Positions 37,422 through 46,616 are shown, counted from the first letter of the stretch. The stretch is DNA of 64,000 nt from Microbacterium pullorum (GCF_014836535.1 NZ_JACSQP010000003.1:16483-80482), one strand, 5' to 3'. Numbers and translations are program-made. Notes: a model not told the origin generated them from the letters alone.

Positions 37422-37882
37422 TCGCGACCGGCGCGCGCCGCGCGGTCGGTGCGCTCCAGCGCGATCGCACGGCGGATGGCACCACGGGCGCGCCGCCGGT
37501 CGCCGGCACCGTCGTAGGCCAGACCCAGCCGGTACCAGACGCGCCAGTCGTCGGGCGCGGCCTCGACGGCGGCGCGGTACGCGGGGAACAGGGCGTCGGC
37601 ATCCTCCCGGTGCGGGCGGCCGCTGGGGCGCAGCGCGATGTCCTCGGTGGGGAGGGCTCCCTCGGCTTCGAGCCGCCGGCCCACCTGCTGCGCGCGCACG
37701 CCGAACCAGACTTCGCGGCCCAGCGCCCACGCGGCGATGACGGGCAGCAGGAACAGCGCGACCCCCATCGCGACGCCGATGGGCTCACCGCTCTGCAGCA
37801 GCAGCCAGCCGCGCTGGGCGACCAGCCCGATGTACAGCGCGAGCATCACCGCCATGAGGGCGACGCCGATGCGCGTGCTCAT
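37418..37882 (-). CDS. Membrane protein with C-terminal TPR-like repeat
   Basis: 154 residues: two transmembrane segments at the N-terminus (about 5-22 and 36-53), a short linker, and a C-terminal tetratricopeptide-like helix pair (WRVWYRLGLAYDGAGDRRRARGA). No enzymatic motif. The ATG overlaps the dapB stop by 4 bp, so it is the second gene of the dapB transcript; function unknown. Confidence 0.75.
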   Translation of the reverse strand: MSTRIGVALMAVMLALYIGLVAQRGWLLLQSGEPIGVAMGVALFLLPVIAAWALGREVWFGVRAQQVGRRLEAEGALPTEDIALRPSGRPHREDADALFPAYRAAVEAAPDDWRVWYRLGLAYDGAGDRRRARGAIRRAIALERTDRAARAGRD

Positions 37883-38691
37883 GCGCCCGTGGTCCGCGCG
37901 ACCTGGCCGGGCACGCCACCCTCCTCGACGGGGGCACCGTCGGGGGTGCCCGGCGTGCGCAGACCGATGTCGAGGAAGCTGTCGAGCCCGACGATCACCC
38001 CGCGGGCATCGCGGGCGGCGTCGAGGGCGAGGCGGATGCCGGGGGCGTACGCACGGGCGGGATCGATGGTGTCGTGCACGATCGTGAGCGATTCCCCCGG
38101 TCCCGACAGGATCGTCTCCTGACGGGCGATGACGCCGGGGCGACGCAGCGAATGGATCGGCACGCTCGCGACCTGCTGGCCGCGGGCGCGCTGGTCGACG
38201 TAGGGCGACTCGACAGGCCCGACGGCGGCGCGACCGGCGGCGATCAGCTCGGCCGTGCGCACGGCGGTGCCGCTGGGTGAGTCGATCTTGGTCTCCCGGT
38301 GCGCCTCGACGATCTCGATCGAGGGGAAGAAGCGGGCGGATGCCGCGGCGAGCGCCGAGCCGAGGACGGAGCCCAGGGAGAAGTTCGGGACGAACACCGC
38401 GCCGGTGCCGGCTTGAGCCACGAGCGGGCGCACGAGCGCGATGCGCTCCGCCGACCAGCCGGAGGTGCCGATGAGCAGCTGCTGCCCGTGGTCGATGGCG
38501 TGGCGCACCACGTCGACCGAGACGGCGGGGGCCGAGGTGTCGATGACGAGGTCCGCGCCATCCATCTCGGACAGGTCGCTGGCGGACGAGAGCGAGGCGA
38601 CCAGCTCGAACCCGTCGGCCTCGTCCACGACGGTGCGGACGATCCGCCCGAGCTTGCCGGTTCCGCCCACGATGGCCACGCGTGTCGTCAT
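37879..38691 (-). CDS. dapB: 4-hydroxy-tetrahydrodipicolinate reductase
   Basis: NAD(P)H-dependent reductase following DapA, 270 residues. N-terminal VAIVGGTGKLGR cofactor motif, GTSGWS, and the catalytic EAHRETKIDSPSGTA block (the family's E-x-HH-x3-K-D-x-PSGTA with the second His replaced by Arg). TAGGCT lies 6 nt before the ATG. Confidence 0.93.
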   Translation of the reverse strand: MTTRVAIVGGTGKLGRIVRTVVDEADGFELVASLSSASDLSEMDGADLVIDTSAPAVSVDVVRHAIDHGQQLLIGTSGWSAERIALVRPLVAQAGTGAVFVPNFSLGSVLGSALAAASARFFPSIEIVEAHRETKIDSPSGTAVRTAELIAAGRAAVGPVESPYVDQRARGQQVASVPIHSLRRPGVIARQETILSGPGESLTIVHDTIDPARAYAPGIRLALDAARDARGVIVGLDSFLDIGLRTPGTPDGAPVEEGGVPGQVARTTGA

Positions 38692-38722
38692 GGCTCCAGC
38701 CTACGGGGCTACGCTCGAACCC
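38692..38722. promoter_or_regulatory. Divergent leaderless promoters, dapB and GNAT gene
   Basis: Only 31 bp separate two start codons. TAGGCT (minus, 38698-38703) ends 6 nt before dapB; TACGCT (plus, 38710-38715) ends 7 nt before the acetyltransferase. The -35 regions must lie inside the opposing genes. Confidence 0.55.
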
Positions 38723-39202
38723 ATGGTGAGCCTGCGCCCCGCGCCCGTCGACGACCCCACGGCGCACGAGCTGCTGACGGAGTATTTCGGCATGCGGGCC
38801 GAGAGCTTTCCCGGCCAGGCCTACCGCACCGTGTTCCCCGATCCGGCGAGCTTCACCCCGCCGGCGGGCGTGTTCCTCCTGGTGGTCGACGACGACGGAC
38901 GGGCCGTCGGCTGCGGCGGCATCCGTCGCATCCCGGAAGGGCCGCACGGCGCGCGCTACGAGGTGAAGCACCTCTTCCTGCGTCCCGAGACCCGGGGTCG
39001 CGGCTGGGGCCGCGTGCTGCTGGCGGGCCTGGAGGATGCCGCCCGGGGGTGGGATGCCGCCGAGCTCGTACTCGACACCCACCACACCCTCGAGGCGGCG
39101 GGCAGCCTCTACGCGGCATCCGGCTTCACCGCCATCGCGCCCTACAACGACAACGCCAACGCGACGCGCTGGTACGGCAAGGTGCTCGCCCCAGCGGTGT
39201 AG
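38723..39202 (+). CDS. GNAT family N-acetyltransferase
   Basis: Acetyl-CoA-dependent transferase of 159 residues. The acetyl-CoA-binding loop is RPETRGRGWGRVLL, followed by helix LEDAARGWDAAEL and the C-terminal YAASGFTAIAPYN typical of the family. Acceptor unknown. Leaderless start; a GTG directly after the ATG is an alternative. Confidence 0.88.
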   Translation: MVSLRPAPVDDPTAHELLTEYFGMRAESFPGQAYRTVFPDPASFTPPAGVFLLVVDDDGRAVGCGGIRRIPEGPHGARYEVKHLFLRPETRGRGWGRVLLAGLEDAARGWDAAELVLDTHHTLEAAGSLYAASGFTAIAPYNDNANATRWYGKVLAPAV

Positions 39203-39209
39203 CCCGCGC

Positions 39210-40547
39210 TCAGCTGCCGCCGCGGAGCGCCGTCACCGGCTCGATGCGTGACGCCCGGCGGGCCGGGAACCAGCCGGCGACGAGTCCGACGACGGCGCCC
39301 AGCACCGCGCCGCCCACCGCGATCCACGGGTCGATGACGGGCGTCCACTGCTGCACAGCCGAGAACGTCACGACCGACACGACGGCCAGCGCCGCCCCCA
39401 TGAGCCCGCCCAGCAGCCCGATGATGATCGACTCCACGACGAACTGCGACGCGATCTGCCGCCCCGTCGCCCCCAGCGCCCGACGCAGGCCGATCTCGGG
39501 GACGCGCTCGATGACGTTGAGCATCGTGACGTTCCCGATCCCGAGGGCACCGGCCAGCAGCACGATGCCGCCGAGGATGAGGAAGATGACGTTGACGTCG
39601 GCGCTCACGCTGTCGCCCAGGTTCGAGCGGGCCGACGGCGCCGAGACCTCCAGGTTCTCGGGTGCATGGGGCGACAGGGCGATGGCCGACTGCTCACCGA
39701 CCTGCGGGCCCGTCCCCATCGCGATGCGCATCTGCATCTCGCCGGGAGCACCCAGCGCCCGTTCGGCGCGGGCGGTGTGCAGCGGCATGACGACCGAATC
39801 GAGCAGGTCGCCGCGCGCCTGCACATCGCCGAAGACGCCGAGGACGGCATAGGGCACCCCGCCGATGAACACCGAGGGCTGACGGTCGACGCGGTTGATG
39901 CCGAGCCGCTCGGCGGCGCGGGACCCGAGCACGACCACCCGGTCGGCGCGCACATCGTGCCCCGCGTCGAACATGCGGCCCGTGACGAGGTGGCCGCCCA
40001 CGACGTCCAGCAGCCCCGCGGTCGCCGCGACGAGCGCGGGCGAAGCCGCCACCGCGGCGGACGGATCGTTGACGGGGACCGCCGTGATCGTGTCGGCGCC
40101 GAGCGAGACCTCCGCGATCAGCGTCGCCGCCTCCACTCCCACCAGCCGCGTGACACGGTCCACGCCGTCCCACGGCAGCCGGGTCGTGGCGACGCTGCCG
40201 CCGGAGGCGGCGGGAGCCTCGCCGGGCGCCACGACCACCTGCGTCGCCTTGACGGCGTCGAACTGCCGGGCGATCTGGTGCGCGGCGGTCTGGGCGAACC
40301 CGACGGTCGCGACCAGCGCGCCGATGCCGAGCACGGTGCCCACGAGCGTCATCGCCAGCCGGCCCGGTCGCGAGCCGATGTCGGCGGTGGCCTCGACGAC
40401 GAGGTCCTGAAAGGTGAAGCGGTCGGCGTGCGGCACGTGCGGCACGAGGCCTGCGGTGGCGGCGGACCCGGATGCCGCTGCGTCACCGTCCGCGCGGGAG
40501 CGCGGCCGTCGCCGCAGTGGCGGCCACCGGAGCGAGAACCGGGCCAT
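39210..40547 (-). CDS. MacB-like ABC transporter permease
   Basis: FtsX/MacB-type permease, 445 residues. One transmembrane helix near residues 65-85, a large extracytoplasmic MacB-PCD domain, then three C-terminal helices (FtsX domain; ALGATGRQIASQFVVESIIIG precedes the last two). Such mechanotransmission transporters move peptides, lipoproteins or signals rather than importing solutes. Its ATG shares one base with the stop of the ATPase gene upstream. Part of a five-gene set with an adaptor and two lipoproteins; cargo unknown. Confidence 0.88.
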   Translation of the reverse strand: MARFSLRWPPLRRRPRSRADGDAAASGSAATAGLVPHVPHADRFTFQDLVVEATADIGSRPGRLAMTLVGTVLGIGALVATVGFAQTAAHQIARQFDAVKATQVVVAPGEAPAASGGSVATTRLPWDGVDRVTRLVGVEAATLIAEVSLGADTITAVPVNDPSAAVAASPALVAATAGLLDVVGGHLVTGRMFDAGHDVRADRVVVLGSRAAERLGINRVDRQPSVFIGGVPYAVLGVFGDVQARGDLLDSVVMPLHTARAERALGAPGEMQMRIAMGTGPQVGEQSAIALSPHAPENLEVSAPSARSNLGDSVSADVNVIFLILGGIVLLAGALGIGNVTMLNVIERVPEIGLRRALGATGRQIASQFVVESIIIGLLGGLMGAALAVVSVVTFSAVQQWTPVIDPWIAVGGAVLGAVVGLVAGWFPARRASRIEPVTALRGGS

Positions 40548-41224
40548 CAGCCCTCCTCGGTGAGTCGGCCGTCGGCGATGCGCACCCGGCGGTCGGCGCG
40601 GGCGGCGACGGCGGTGTCGTGCGTGATCACCACGAGGGTCAGGCCGTCCTCACGCAAGTCGTCGAACAGCTCCATCACCTCTTGCGAGGTCGCGGCATCG
40701 AGGTTGCCGGTCGGCTCATCGGCCAGCAGCACGCTGGGGGTGCTCACCACGGCCCGCGCCACCGCGACCCGCTGACGTTCGCCGCCGGAGAGCCGCGTGG
40801 GCAGGAAGTCGGTGCGGTGGCTCAGCCCGACGCGCTCGAGCGTGCGCCGAGCACGGCTCTCGCGCTCGCGGCGCGGCACGCCGCTGTAGAGCATGGGCAT
40901 GAGCACGTTGTCGAGCACGGTGCGCCGGGGCATGAGGTGGAACGACTGGAACACGAAGCCGATGCGGCGAGCGCGCACCGCGGCGCGGTCGTCTTCGGAG
41001 AGCGTGCCGGTGACGGTCCCGTCGATGCGGTACTCCCCCACACTCGGGCGATCGAGCAGCCCGAGGAGGTTCAGCATGGTCGACTTGCCCGACCCGCTGG
41101 GTCCCACGATCGACACGTAGTCGCCGCGTCCCACCCGCAGGTTCACGCCCTTCAATGCCTGCACCTCGGGCGGACCGGGGAACGAGCGGGTGACGTCGCG
41201 CAGTTCGAGGAGCGGGGCGCTCAC
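40547..41224 (-). CDS. MacB/LolD-type ABC transporter ATP-binding protein
   Basis: Separate ATPase subunit of 225 residues for the FtsX-type permease. Walker [11 protein letters not shown]-loop FQSFHLMP, signature LSGGERQR, Walker B LLADEPTGNLD (the TGNLD form is diagnostic of MacB/LolD/FtsE) and H-loop VITHD. Overlaps the adaptor gene stop by 4 bp. Confidence 0.94.
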   Translation of the reverse strand: MSAPLLELRDVTRSFPGPPEVQALKGVNLRVGRGDYVSIVGPSGSGKSTMLNLLGLLDRPSVGEYRIDGTVTGTLSEDDRAAVRARRIGFVFQSFHLMPRRTVLDNVLMPMLYSGVPRRERESRARRTLERVGLSHRTDFLPTRLSGGERQRVAVARAVVSTPSVLLADEPTGNLDAATSQEVMELFDDLREDGLTLVVITHDTAVAARADRRVRIADGRLTEEG

Positions 41225-42831
41225 CGCCCGACCACCACGAGATCGCCCTCGCCCAGTTCCCCCTCGACGGGCGTGACCTCGACCGAGCCGCCGGCGGCGA
41301 GCCCGGTCGTGACGACGACGAGCCGGGTCTCGGCGTCCCTGCCCTCGCGCGGGTCACCGTCGACCACCTCGATGCGTGCCTCGCCGCCGGGGCCGGCGGT
41401 GAGGGCCGCGACGGGCACCGACAGCACCTCGCCTGCGGTCGCACCCACCGGCAGCGACACCCGCACATTGCGGCCTTGCAGCTGCATGGCCTGGTCGGCG
41501 GTGAGCTCGTCGGGCTGCAGCGCGATCGTCCAGCGGTCGCCCTGCGACGCCCCCGGCGTGAGGGCGGAGATCACCGCGCGATGCGGTGTGCCGTCGGCGA
41601 GTTCGAACGACGCCTCGCCGCCGATCTCCAGCAGTGCGGCATCGGTGGGCGCGGCGCTGCCGGTGACGGTGACCGTCGCGCCGGAGACGACCATGGCCGG
41701 CCCCTGCAGCACCTGACCGCGCGTCACGTTGACGGCGTCGACGCGACGGGGCAGGTCGCCGAGGTACAGCACCTCTCCAGCCGACAGCGACGGCAGGGCC
41801 TGCTCCCGCGCCCGCGTGAGACTCGAGCGGGCATCGGCCAGCTGCCGGTCCGCCGCATCGACGGCGGCACGCTGGGCCGACGTGTCGACGGCGGCATCCA
41901 GCTGTCGGCGTTCGAGCTGACGCAGCTCCAGGGCGTCGCGCAGGTCGGCGACCTCGGCCTCCCACCCGGGGATCGCGGCGGGGTCGACCGGCCCCTGCGA
42001 CGTCGCGACGTCGAGCGCGCGCTGGGCGCTGTTGACGGCGTTGTCGGCGGCGCGCACGTCGACCGGTGACGCACCGCCACCGGCCTGCCCGAGGTCGGCC
42101 CGCGCCGACGCCAGCGCCTGCTCGGCGGAGCGCACCCCCTCCTGGGCGGCCAGCACGTCGTCCCCCGCGCCCGCCTCCGCGGCGGGCGCCGGGTAACCGA
42201 CGCGCGCGTACAGCGCGGTGACGGCGGCGGCGGCGGTCTCGTCGAAGACATCGGATGCCGGGTCGCCGGCGTCGATCCCCACCTGCTGCATCGCCTGCTT
42301 GAACTGCACGACGTCGGGCCCGGTGAGACCGAACACCAGGGTGCGGTAGGCCGGCAGCACACCCGGCAGCACGATGACGGGGCGCCCGGCGACCTCCAGC
42401 GCCACCGACAGCGGGTCCAGGGTCGCCCCGGGTTCGGGGACGCTGCCGGTGACCACGGCCGGCCCGCCGAGGGCCGCCGTGTCGATCGTGACCTCGACCG
42501 AGTCGGCGTAACCGACGTCACCGCGGATGGCGAGGTCGTTGCTGAGGATGCCGCGCTCGACGGCGACGGTGATGAGACCGGGTGCCGGCGGGTCGGTCAG
42601 CGACGCCGCGTCGGCGGGCGAGAGCAGGAACCGGCCCACGAGCAGCCCCGCGACCAGGCTGACCACGGCCGCAGCGGCCATGATCCACAGCACCCGATTC
42701 GTGCGGAACACACGCCGCCAGCCGTGCACGCGCGCATCGTCGGCGTCGGGTGACGACGTCGACGCGTCCGAAACCGTCACATCGTCGTCGGGAAGCAGCT
42801 CGTCGAAGACCGGTGCGGTGCGCCTGCTCAC
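41221..42831 (-). CDS. Periplasmic-adaptor-like (HlyD/MacA) protein with peptidoglycan-binding domain
   Basis: 536 residues, one transmembrane segment (about 50-72) after a cytosolic acidic tail. The extracytoplasmic part contains a putative peptidoglycan-binding-1 segment (FGLTGPDVVQFKQAMQQVGI), an Ala-rich helical hairpin/coiled coil (about 230-345) and a C-terminal beta-barrel half as in MacA/HlyD adaptors. In a Gram-positive cell it probably links exporter and wall. Starts within 4 bp of the upstream lipoprotein stop. Confidence 0.82.
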   Translation of the reverse strand: MSRRTAPVFDELLPDDDVTVSDASTSSPDADDARVHGWRRVFRTNRVLWIMAAAAVVSLVAGLLVGRFLLSPADAASLTDPPAPGLITVAVERGILSNDLAIRGDVGYADSVEVTIDTAALGGPAVVTGSVPEPGATLDPLSVALEVAGRPVIVLPGVLPAYRTLVFGLTGPDVVQFKQAMQQVGIDAGDPASDVFDETAAAAVTALYARVGYPAPAAEAGAGDDVLAAQEGVRSAEQALASARADLGQAGGGASPVDVRAADNAVNSAQRALDVATSQGPVDPAAIPGWEAEVADLRDALELRQLERRQLDAAVDTSAQRAAVDAADRQLADARSSLTRAREQALPSLSAGEVLYLGDLPRRVDAVNVTRGQVLQGPAMVVSGATVTVTGSAAPTDAALLEIGGEASFELADGTPHRAVISALTPGASQGDRWTIALQPDELTADQAMQLQGRNVRVSLPVGATAGEVLSVPVAALTAGPGGEARIEVVDGDPREGRDAETRLVVVTTGLAAGGSVEVTPVEGELGEGDLVVVGR

Positions 42832-43802
42832 CGATCAGCCTGCTCTGCGGCGGCGACGAACGCGTCGAGCTCCGCCTGATGGTCCGCGATGAACTGCTCC
42901 TCGAGAGCGGCCATCACCTCGGTGGTCTTCTCGCGGTAGTCCGTCTTCTCCCGGCACTCGAGGTCGGCCAGTGCCAGCTCGATCTCGCGCTCCCCCAGCT
43001 TCGCGAGCTCGGGGTCGTCCTCGAGCCACTCGGTCTGGTTCTCGTAGTAGACGTTCAGTTCGTCGCTGATCGACGTCTGAGCATCGCCCTGGGCGGCGAA
43101 CCCCGGGTAGCCGCCGTCGTCCATGCACGCCGCCCACGCCGCATTCAGCTCGGCGAGCTCGGGGGCGGTGGCCATGCCCATGTAGAAGTCATTGACGGCA
43201 TCCATGAGCGGCTTGTGCTCGTCGGAGGTGGTCGGGTCGTCCCCGTCCATCTCATGCTGCGCCCAGCCGTGGCATCCCGCCGTCGTCCAGTCGTACTCGT
43301 ACGAGCCGTCCTCGCTCATCTCCTCTTCAGGGGTGGGCGGGCCGTACAGCACCTCGTAGAAGGCGGTCTGCTCGGCCTCGGAGAGTCCGGCGACATAGTC
43401 CTGGTTGGGGTCGACATACTCTTCGGAGGGCGCCATCGCCTCCTCCCCACCGGGGTAGTTGATCATGCCGTACCCGTACTGGGCCACCCACTCCTGCGAG
43501 TCCGGGTCCCAGACGTCGTCGGAGGCGAAGGAGATCGACCCGGTGTTGGGCACCGGGATGTACTCGAACCCCTCCTCGGTCATGCACTGCGCGACGAGCT
43601 CTTCGCGCGCGGTGTGGTCCTTCTCCATGCGCTCGATCTGCTCCTCCTCGCTGAGGTCCCCGCCCCACGCGGCCGACAGGTAGCGCCCGAGCGGCGAGAG
43701 CTCCTCCTCGTCGGCACCGCCCTGTGCTGCGGGCGTGCATCCGGTCAACGCGACGATCAGTGCGACGGCGCCGACGACGGCACCCGCGGTATGGCGGTAC
43801 AT
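42828..43802 (-). CDS. Lipoprotein of exporter cluster, paralogue A
   Basis: 324-residue lipoprotein with lipobox LTGC (Cys22). Not a recognised family. Very acidic, rich in Glu/Asp/Tyr/Trp. Four further cysteines are shared with its neighbour: AQCMTEEGF, GCHGWAQ, AACMDDGGYPGF and LECREKTDY, suggesting two disulfides. The C-terminal 60 residues are a helical, charged tail. Clearly paralogous to the next gene along the whole length; the shared WVAQYGYG and DPNQDYVAGL blocks define the family. Coupled to the adaptor gene. Confidence 0.8.
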   Translation of the reverse strand: MYRHTAGAVVGAVALIVALTGCTPAAQGGADEEELSPLGRYLSAAWGGDLSEEEQIERMEKDHTAREELVAQCMTEEGFEYIPVPNTGSISFASDDVWDPDSQEWVAQYGYGMINYPGGEEAMAPSEEYVDPNQDYVAGLSEAEQTAFYEVLYGPPTPEEEMSEDGSYEYDWTTAGCHGWAQHEMDGDDPTTSDEHKPLMDAVNDFYMGMATAPELAELNAAWAACMDDGGYPGFAAQGDAQTSISDELNVYYENQTEWLEDDPELAKLGEREIELALADLECREKTDYREKTTEVMAALEEQFIADHQAELDAFVAAAEQADR

Positions 43803-43909
43803 GTTCCTCCCAGAGTCCCCCGGCGGCCTCAGACCGCTCCATTTGAAGTCAGGCTATGGGATTGCTGTGAGTTCGCGCATCCTTCTGAAGGATGACACGG
43901 CGATGCGGC

Positions 43910-44839
43910 TCAGCCGACCGCCTCGGCGTCGGCTTTGAACGCCTCGAGCTGCTCGCGGTGCTCGGCGACGAAGGTCTTCTCCCACGTCGCCGTGACGGTG
44001 GCCTCGCGCGCGCGGAAGTCCGTCTCCTCACGGCAGTCGAGGTCGGCCAGGGCGAGGGCGGCCTCCTCGTCGGCGAGCACGGCCAGCTGGGGGTCGTCCG
44101 GCTCCCAGGCCGTCTGACGGCCGTAGTACTCGGCCACCGCCTCGGCGATGGAGGTCTCCGCGTCGCGCTGCACGCTGAAGCCCGCGTATCCCGACCCCGT
44201 CATGCAGGCCGCCCACTGCGCGTTCAGCTCCACGAGTTCGGGGACGGTCTGCAGGTCGGCGTAGAAGCCGTTGACGGCCTCGATCAGCTCGGCATGCTCG
44301 CCCGAGGTGAGCGGGTTGTCGCCCTCGAGCTCCTGCTGAGCCCAGTCGTGGCATCCGCCCGCGGCGCCCTCGCCCTCGCCGCCGCCGTAGAGCGCGGCGT
44401 AATACTGCGCCCGGCGCTCGTCGTCGAGGCCAGCCACGTAGTCCTCATTCGGATCGACCGCCTGCCCGGTCGGCGAGACGGCGTCAGCCTGGCCGGGAGA
44501 GGTCACGATGCCGTAGCCGTACTGCCGCACCCAGTCGCGGGAGTCGGGTTCGTATGCCGCCGCCGCCGCCGCTGGCGCCCCCGCATCGCCGACCGCACCG
44601 GGGGCGACGTAGTCGAAACCGGCCGCGGTCATGCACTGCGCAACCAACTGGTCGCGCCGCTCGCTCTCGCGCTGCAGCTGTTCGCGTTGCTCGGGGGTGC
44701 CGAGATCTCCACCCCACGCCGCACCGAGGTAGTAATCCAGCGTCGAGCGCGGATCCGCATCGGCGTCGCCGCCCGCGCACCCGGTGAGCACGAGCAGCAC
44801 CGCGGCGCCCAGGAGGGCTACGGCGGTGGGGCGCTGCAT
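43910..44839 (-). CDS. Lipoprotein of exporter cluster, paralogue B
   Basis: 309-residue lipoprotein, lipobox LTGC (Cys21), tandem paralogue of the downstream lipoprotein. The same blocks occur in order: YYLGAAWGGDL, QCMTAAGFDY, WVRQYGYGI, DPNEDYVAGL, GCHDWAQQELEG, WAACMTGSGYAGF, DLDCREETDF. The Ala-rich insert near residue 85 is unique. ATG 44839 has GGAG 6 nt upstream. First gene of the exporter cluster; a 107-bp gap separates it from paralogue A, and function is unknown. Confidence 0.8.
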   Translation of the reverse strand: MQRPTAVALLGAAVLLVLTGCAGGDADADPRSTLDYYLGAAWGGDLGTPEQREQLQRESERRDQLVAQCMTAAGFDYVAPGAVGDAGAPAAAAAAYEPDSRDWVRQYGYGIVTSPGQADAVSPTGQAVDPNEDYVAGLDDERRAQYYAALYGGGEGEGAAGGCHDWAQQELEGDNPLTSGEHAELIEAVNGFYADLQTVPELVELNAQWAACMTGSGYAGFSVQRDAETSIAEAVAEYYGRQTAWEPDDPQLAVLADEEAALALADLDCREETDFRAREATVTATWEKTFVAEHREQLEAFKADAEAVG

Positions 44840-44918
44840 CGGATCTCCGGTCTTCGCGAGCGGGTGTCGTGTCGCGATCAAGGTAGGCGGTGAGGCAGGC
44901 CGGGGCGGCACGTGCCGA

Positions 44919-45533
44919 TCAGACCGGCGGCAACTCCGGCATGCCGGTGCGAAGCTCCACCGGCAGGTGACCGAGGTCGTTGTGCGAGACGAGGGTCCAC
45001 GGGCGGCCGGGGCGCTGCGCGACCACGGTGAGCCCGCAGTGCGCCTGCGTGAGCGTCAGCCAGCGCCACTCAGGCATCTGCAACACCTCGCGCACGAACC
45101 ACGCGATGACGAAGTTGTGCGTGATGAGCAGCTCGTGCGCGTCGGGCTTGCGGCGCAGGAACTCGCCGACGGCATCGGCCATCTGCGCCCCGCCGGCCTC
45201 GATCTCGGCCTCGGTGTACGACCCGAAGAACGACTCGTACACCGCGGGGGTGTCCTCGGACATGCCGGTGGGCACGCAGTCGAACAGCAACGCGTTGGGC
45301 TGCGGCGACACCGCCGGCAGCCGATCGGCCACCGCACGTGCCGTCTGCGCGGCGCGCTCGAGCGGCGAATGCCACACCGCCGTCAGCGGCACCCCCGACA
45401 ACCGGTCCGCCAGCAGAGCGGCCTGCCGCTGACCGCGCGGCGAGAGGGGCCCGTCATCGATGCCGTGCTCTGCGTCGAGATGCTCTCCGTGCCGCACGAG
45501 AAACAGATATTGCGTCACATTCGCTCGCTTCAT
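44919..45533 (-). CDS. Histidine phosphatase family protein
   Basis: Phosphoglycerate-mutase-like phosphatase, 204 residues. Catalytic RHGE (FLVRHGEHLDAEHG) with the phospho-His, SPLERAAQTA, and the second His in ITHNFVIAWF. The lid region is short, typical of small broad-specificity phosphatases. Substrate unknown. Start at ATG 45533 is uncertain; a GTG five codons later is possible. Confidence 0.88.
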   Translation of the reverse strand: MKRANVTQYLFLVRHGEHLDAEHGIDDGPLSPRGQRQAALLADRLSGVPLTAVWHSPLERAAQTARAVADRLPAVSPQPNALLFDCVPTGMSEDTPAVYESFFGSYTEAEIEAGGAQMADAVGEFLRRKPDAHELLITHNFVIAWFVREVLQMPEWRWLTLTQAHCGLTVVAQRPGRPWTLVSHNDLGHLPVELRTGMPELPPV

Positions 45534-45584
45534 CGGGGGGAACGCACGCCGTGGCGCACCATTCCACCCTACGTCAGGGTTTCA

Positions 45585-46616
45585 TCACACGGTTGCGCGG
45601 GCGAGGTCCGCCAGCTGGCTGCGGCCGAGCCTCACGCCCACGCCCTGCACCAGCTCGTCAACGTGAGCGGGTGAGAAGACGTTGACGATCGGCGCGACGA
45701 CGGTCTTCTGCGCCAGCAGCCACGCCAACGCCACCGCGGCGTCGGTGACGGCGAGTTCGGCCGCCAGCGCGTCGAGGGCGCGCAGCGTGCGGGTGCCGCG
45801 CCGATTCATGCTCGCCGCGAGCTGGGAGCCGCGCACCGAGGTGCCCACTCCCGCGCGCGAGCGGTGACGGCCGGCGAGGAAGCCGTGCTCGAGCGCGTGC
45901 GAGGGGGTCACGGCGATGCTCTGCGCACCGGCGACGAGGCGCAGGTCGCCCTCGAACTCGGTGCGGCGCAGCAGGTTGTACGGCGCATCCAGCGCGGTGA
46001 CCCGCGGCAGCCCCGCCGACGAGAGGATGCGTGCCTCGACCAGTTGCGGCGCCGTGAGCCCGAAGGCACCGAGCGAACGCACCTTGCCCGATTCGATGAG
46101 CCACTCCACGGTGGCCAGCGCATCTTCGAGTGCGGTGCCGCGGTCGACGGTGCCATCGAGGTACAGCAGGTCGATGCGGTCGGTGCGCAGCCGCGTGAGG
46201 GAGGCCTCGACGGAGCGGACGAGGTTCACGGGGCCGAGCCCCGGGTGGTCGGGGTTGGCGCCGATGCGCACCGCGAGCACCAGGTCGTCGCGCAGCCCCC
46301 GCGAGTGCACCCACTGACCGATGATGTGTTCGCTGCGGCCACCGGCGAACGAGTCGGACGTGTGCACCGCGTTGCCGCCGGCCTCGAGGTAAGTGTCGAG
46401 GATCGCGTGACTGGATTCGAGATCGACCCGCCACCCGAACTCAGCACCGCCGAGGATGAACGGGAAAACCTGCAGACCGGACTCGCCGAGGGTCGCCCGC
46501 ACGCCCTGGCCGATGGGTGGGCCCTGCACCGGAATGGGAGCAGACGGATGCGTGGTGCGGGGCTCGGTGACGAGGCGCGAGGACGAGTGGGGTGAACCGA
46601 CACCGAACAAACCCAT
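45585..46616 (-). CDS. Aldo/keto-reductase-fold protein lacking the catalytic tetrad
   Basis: 343-residue (beta/alpha)8 protein clearly alignable to aldo/keto reductases (GGRSEHIIGQW, SLTRLRTDRIDLLYLDG, GKVRSLGAFGLTAPQL, TALDAPYNLLRR). All four catalytic residues differ: Asp is His85, Tyr is Phe90, Lys is Arg117 and His is Asp154. Reductase chemistry by the usual mechanism is therefore not expected; a binding, regulatory or new catalytic role is possible. The sequence otherwise looks intact and well conserved in composition, not decayed. Candidate -10 TACCCT at 46685-46690. Confidence 0.85.
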   Translation of the reverse strand: MGLFGVGSPHSSSRLVTEPRTTHPSAPIPVQGPPIGQGVRATLGESGLQVFPFILGGAEFGWRVDLESSHAILDTYLEAGGNAVHTSDSFAGGRSEHIIGQWVHSRGLRDDLVLAVRIGANPDHPGLGPVNLVRSVEASLTRLRTDRIDLLYLDGTVDRGTALEDALATVEWLIESGKVRSLGAFGLTAPQLVEARILSSAGLPRVTALDAPYNLLRRTEFEGDLRLVAGAQSIAVTPSHALEHGFLAGRHRSRAGVGTSVRGSQLAASMNRRGTRTLRALDALAAELAVTDAAVALAWLLAQKTVVAPIVNVFSPAHVDELVQGVGVRLGRSQLADLARATV

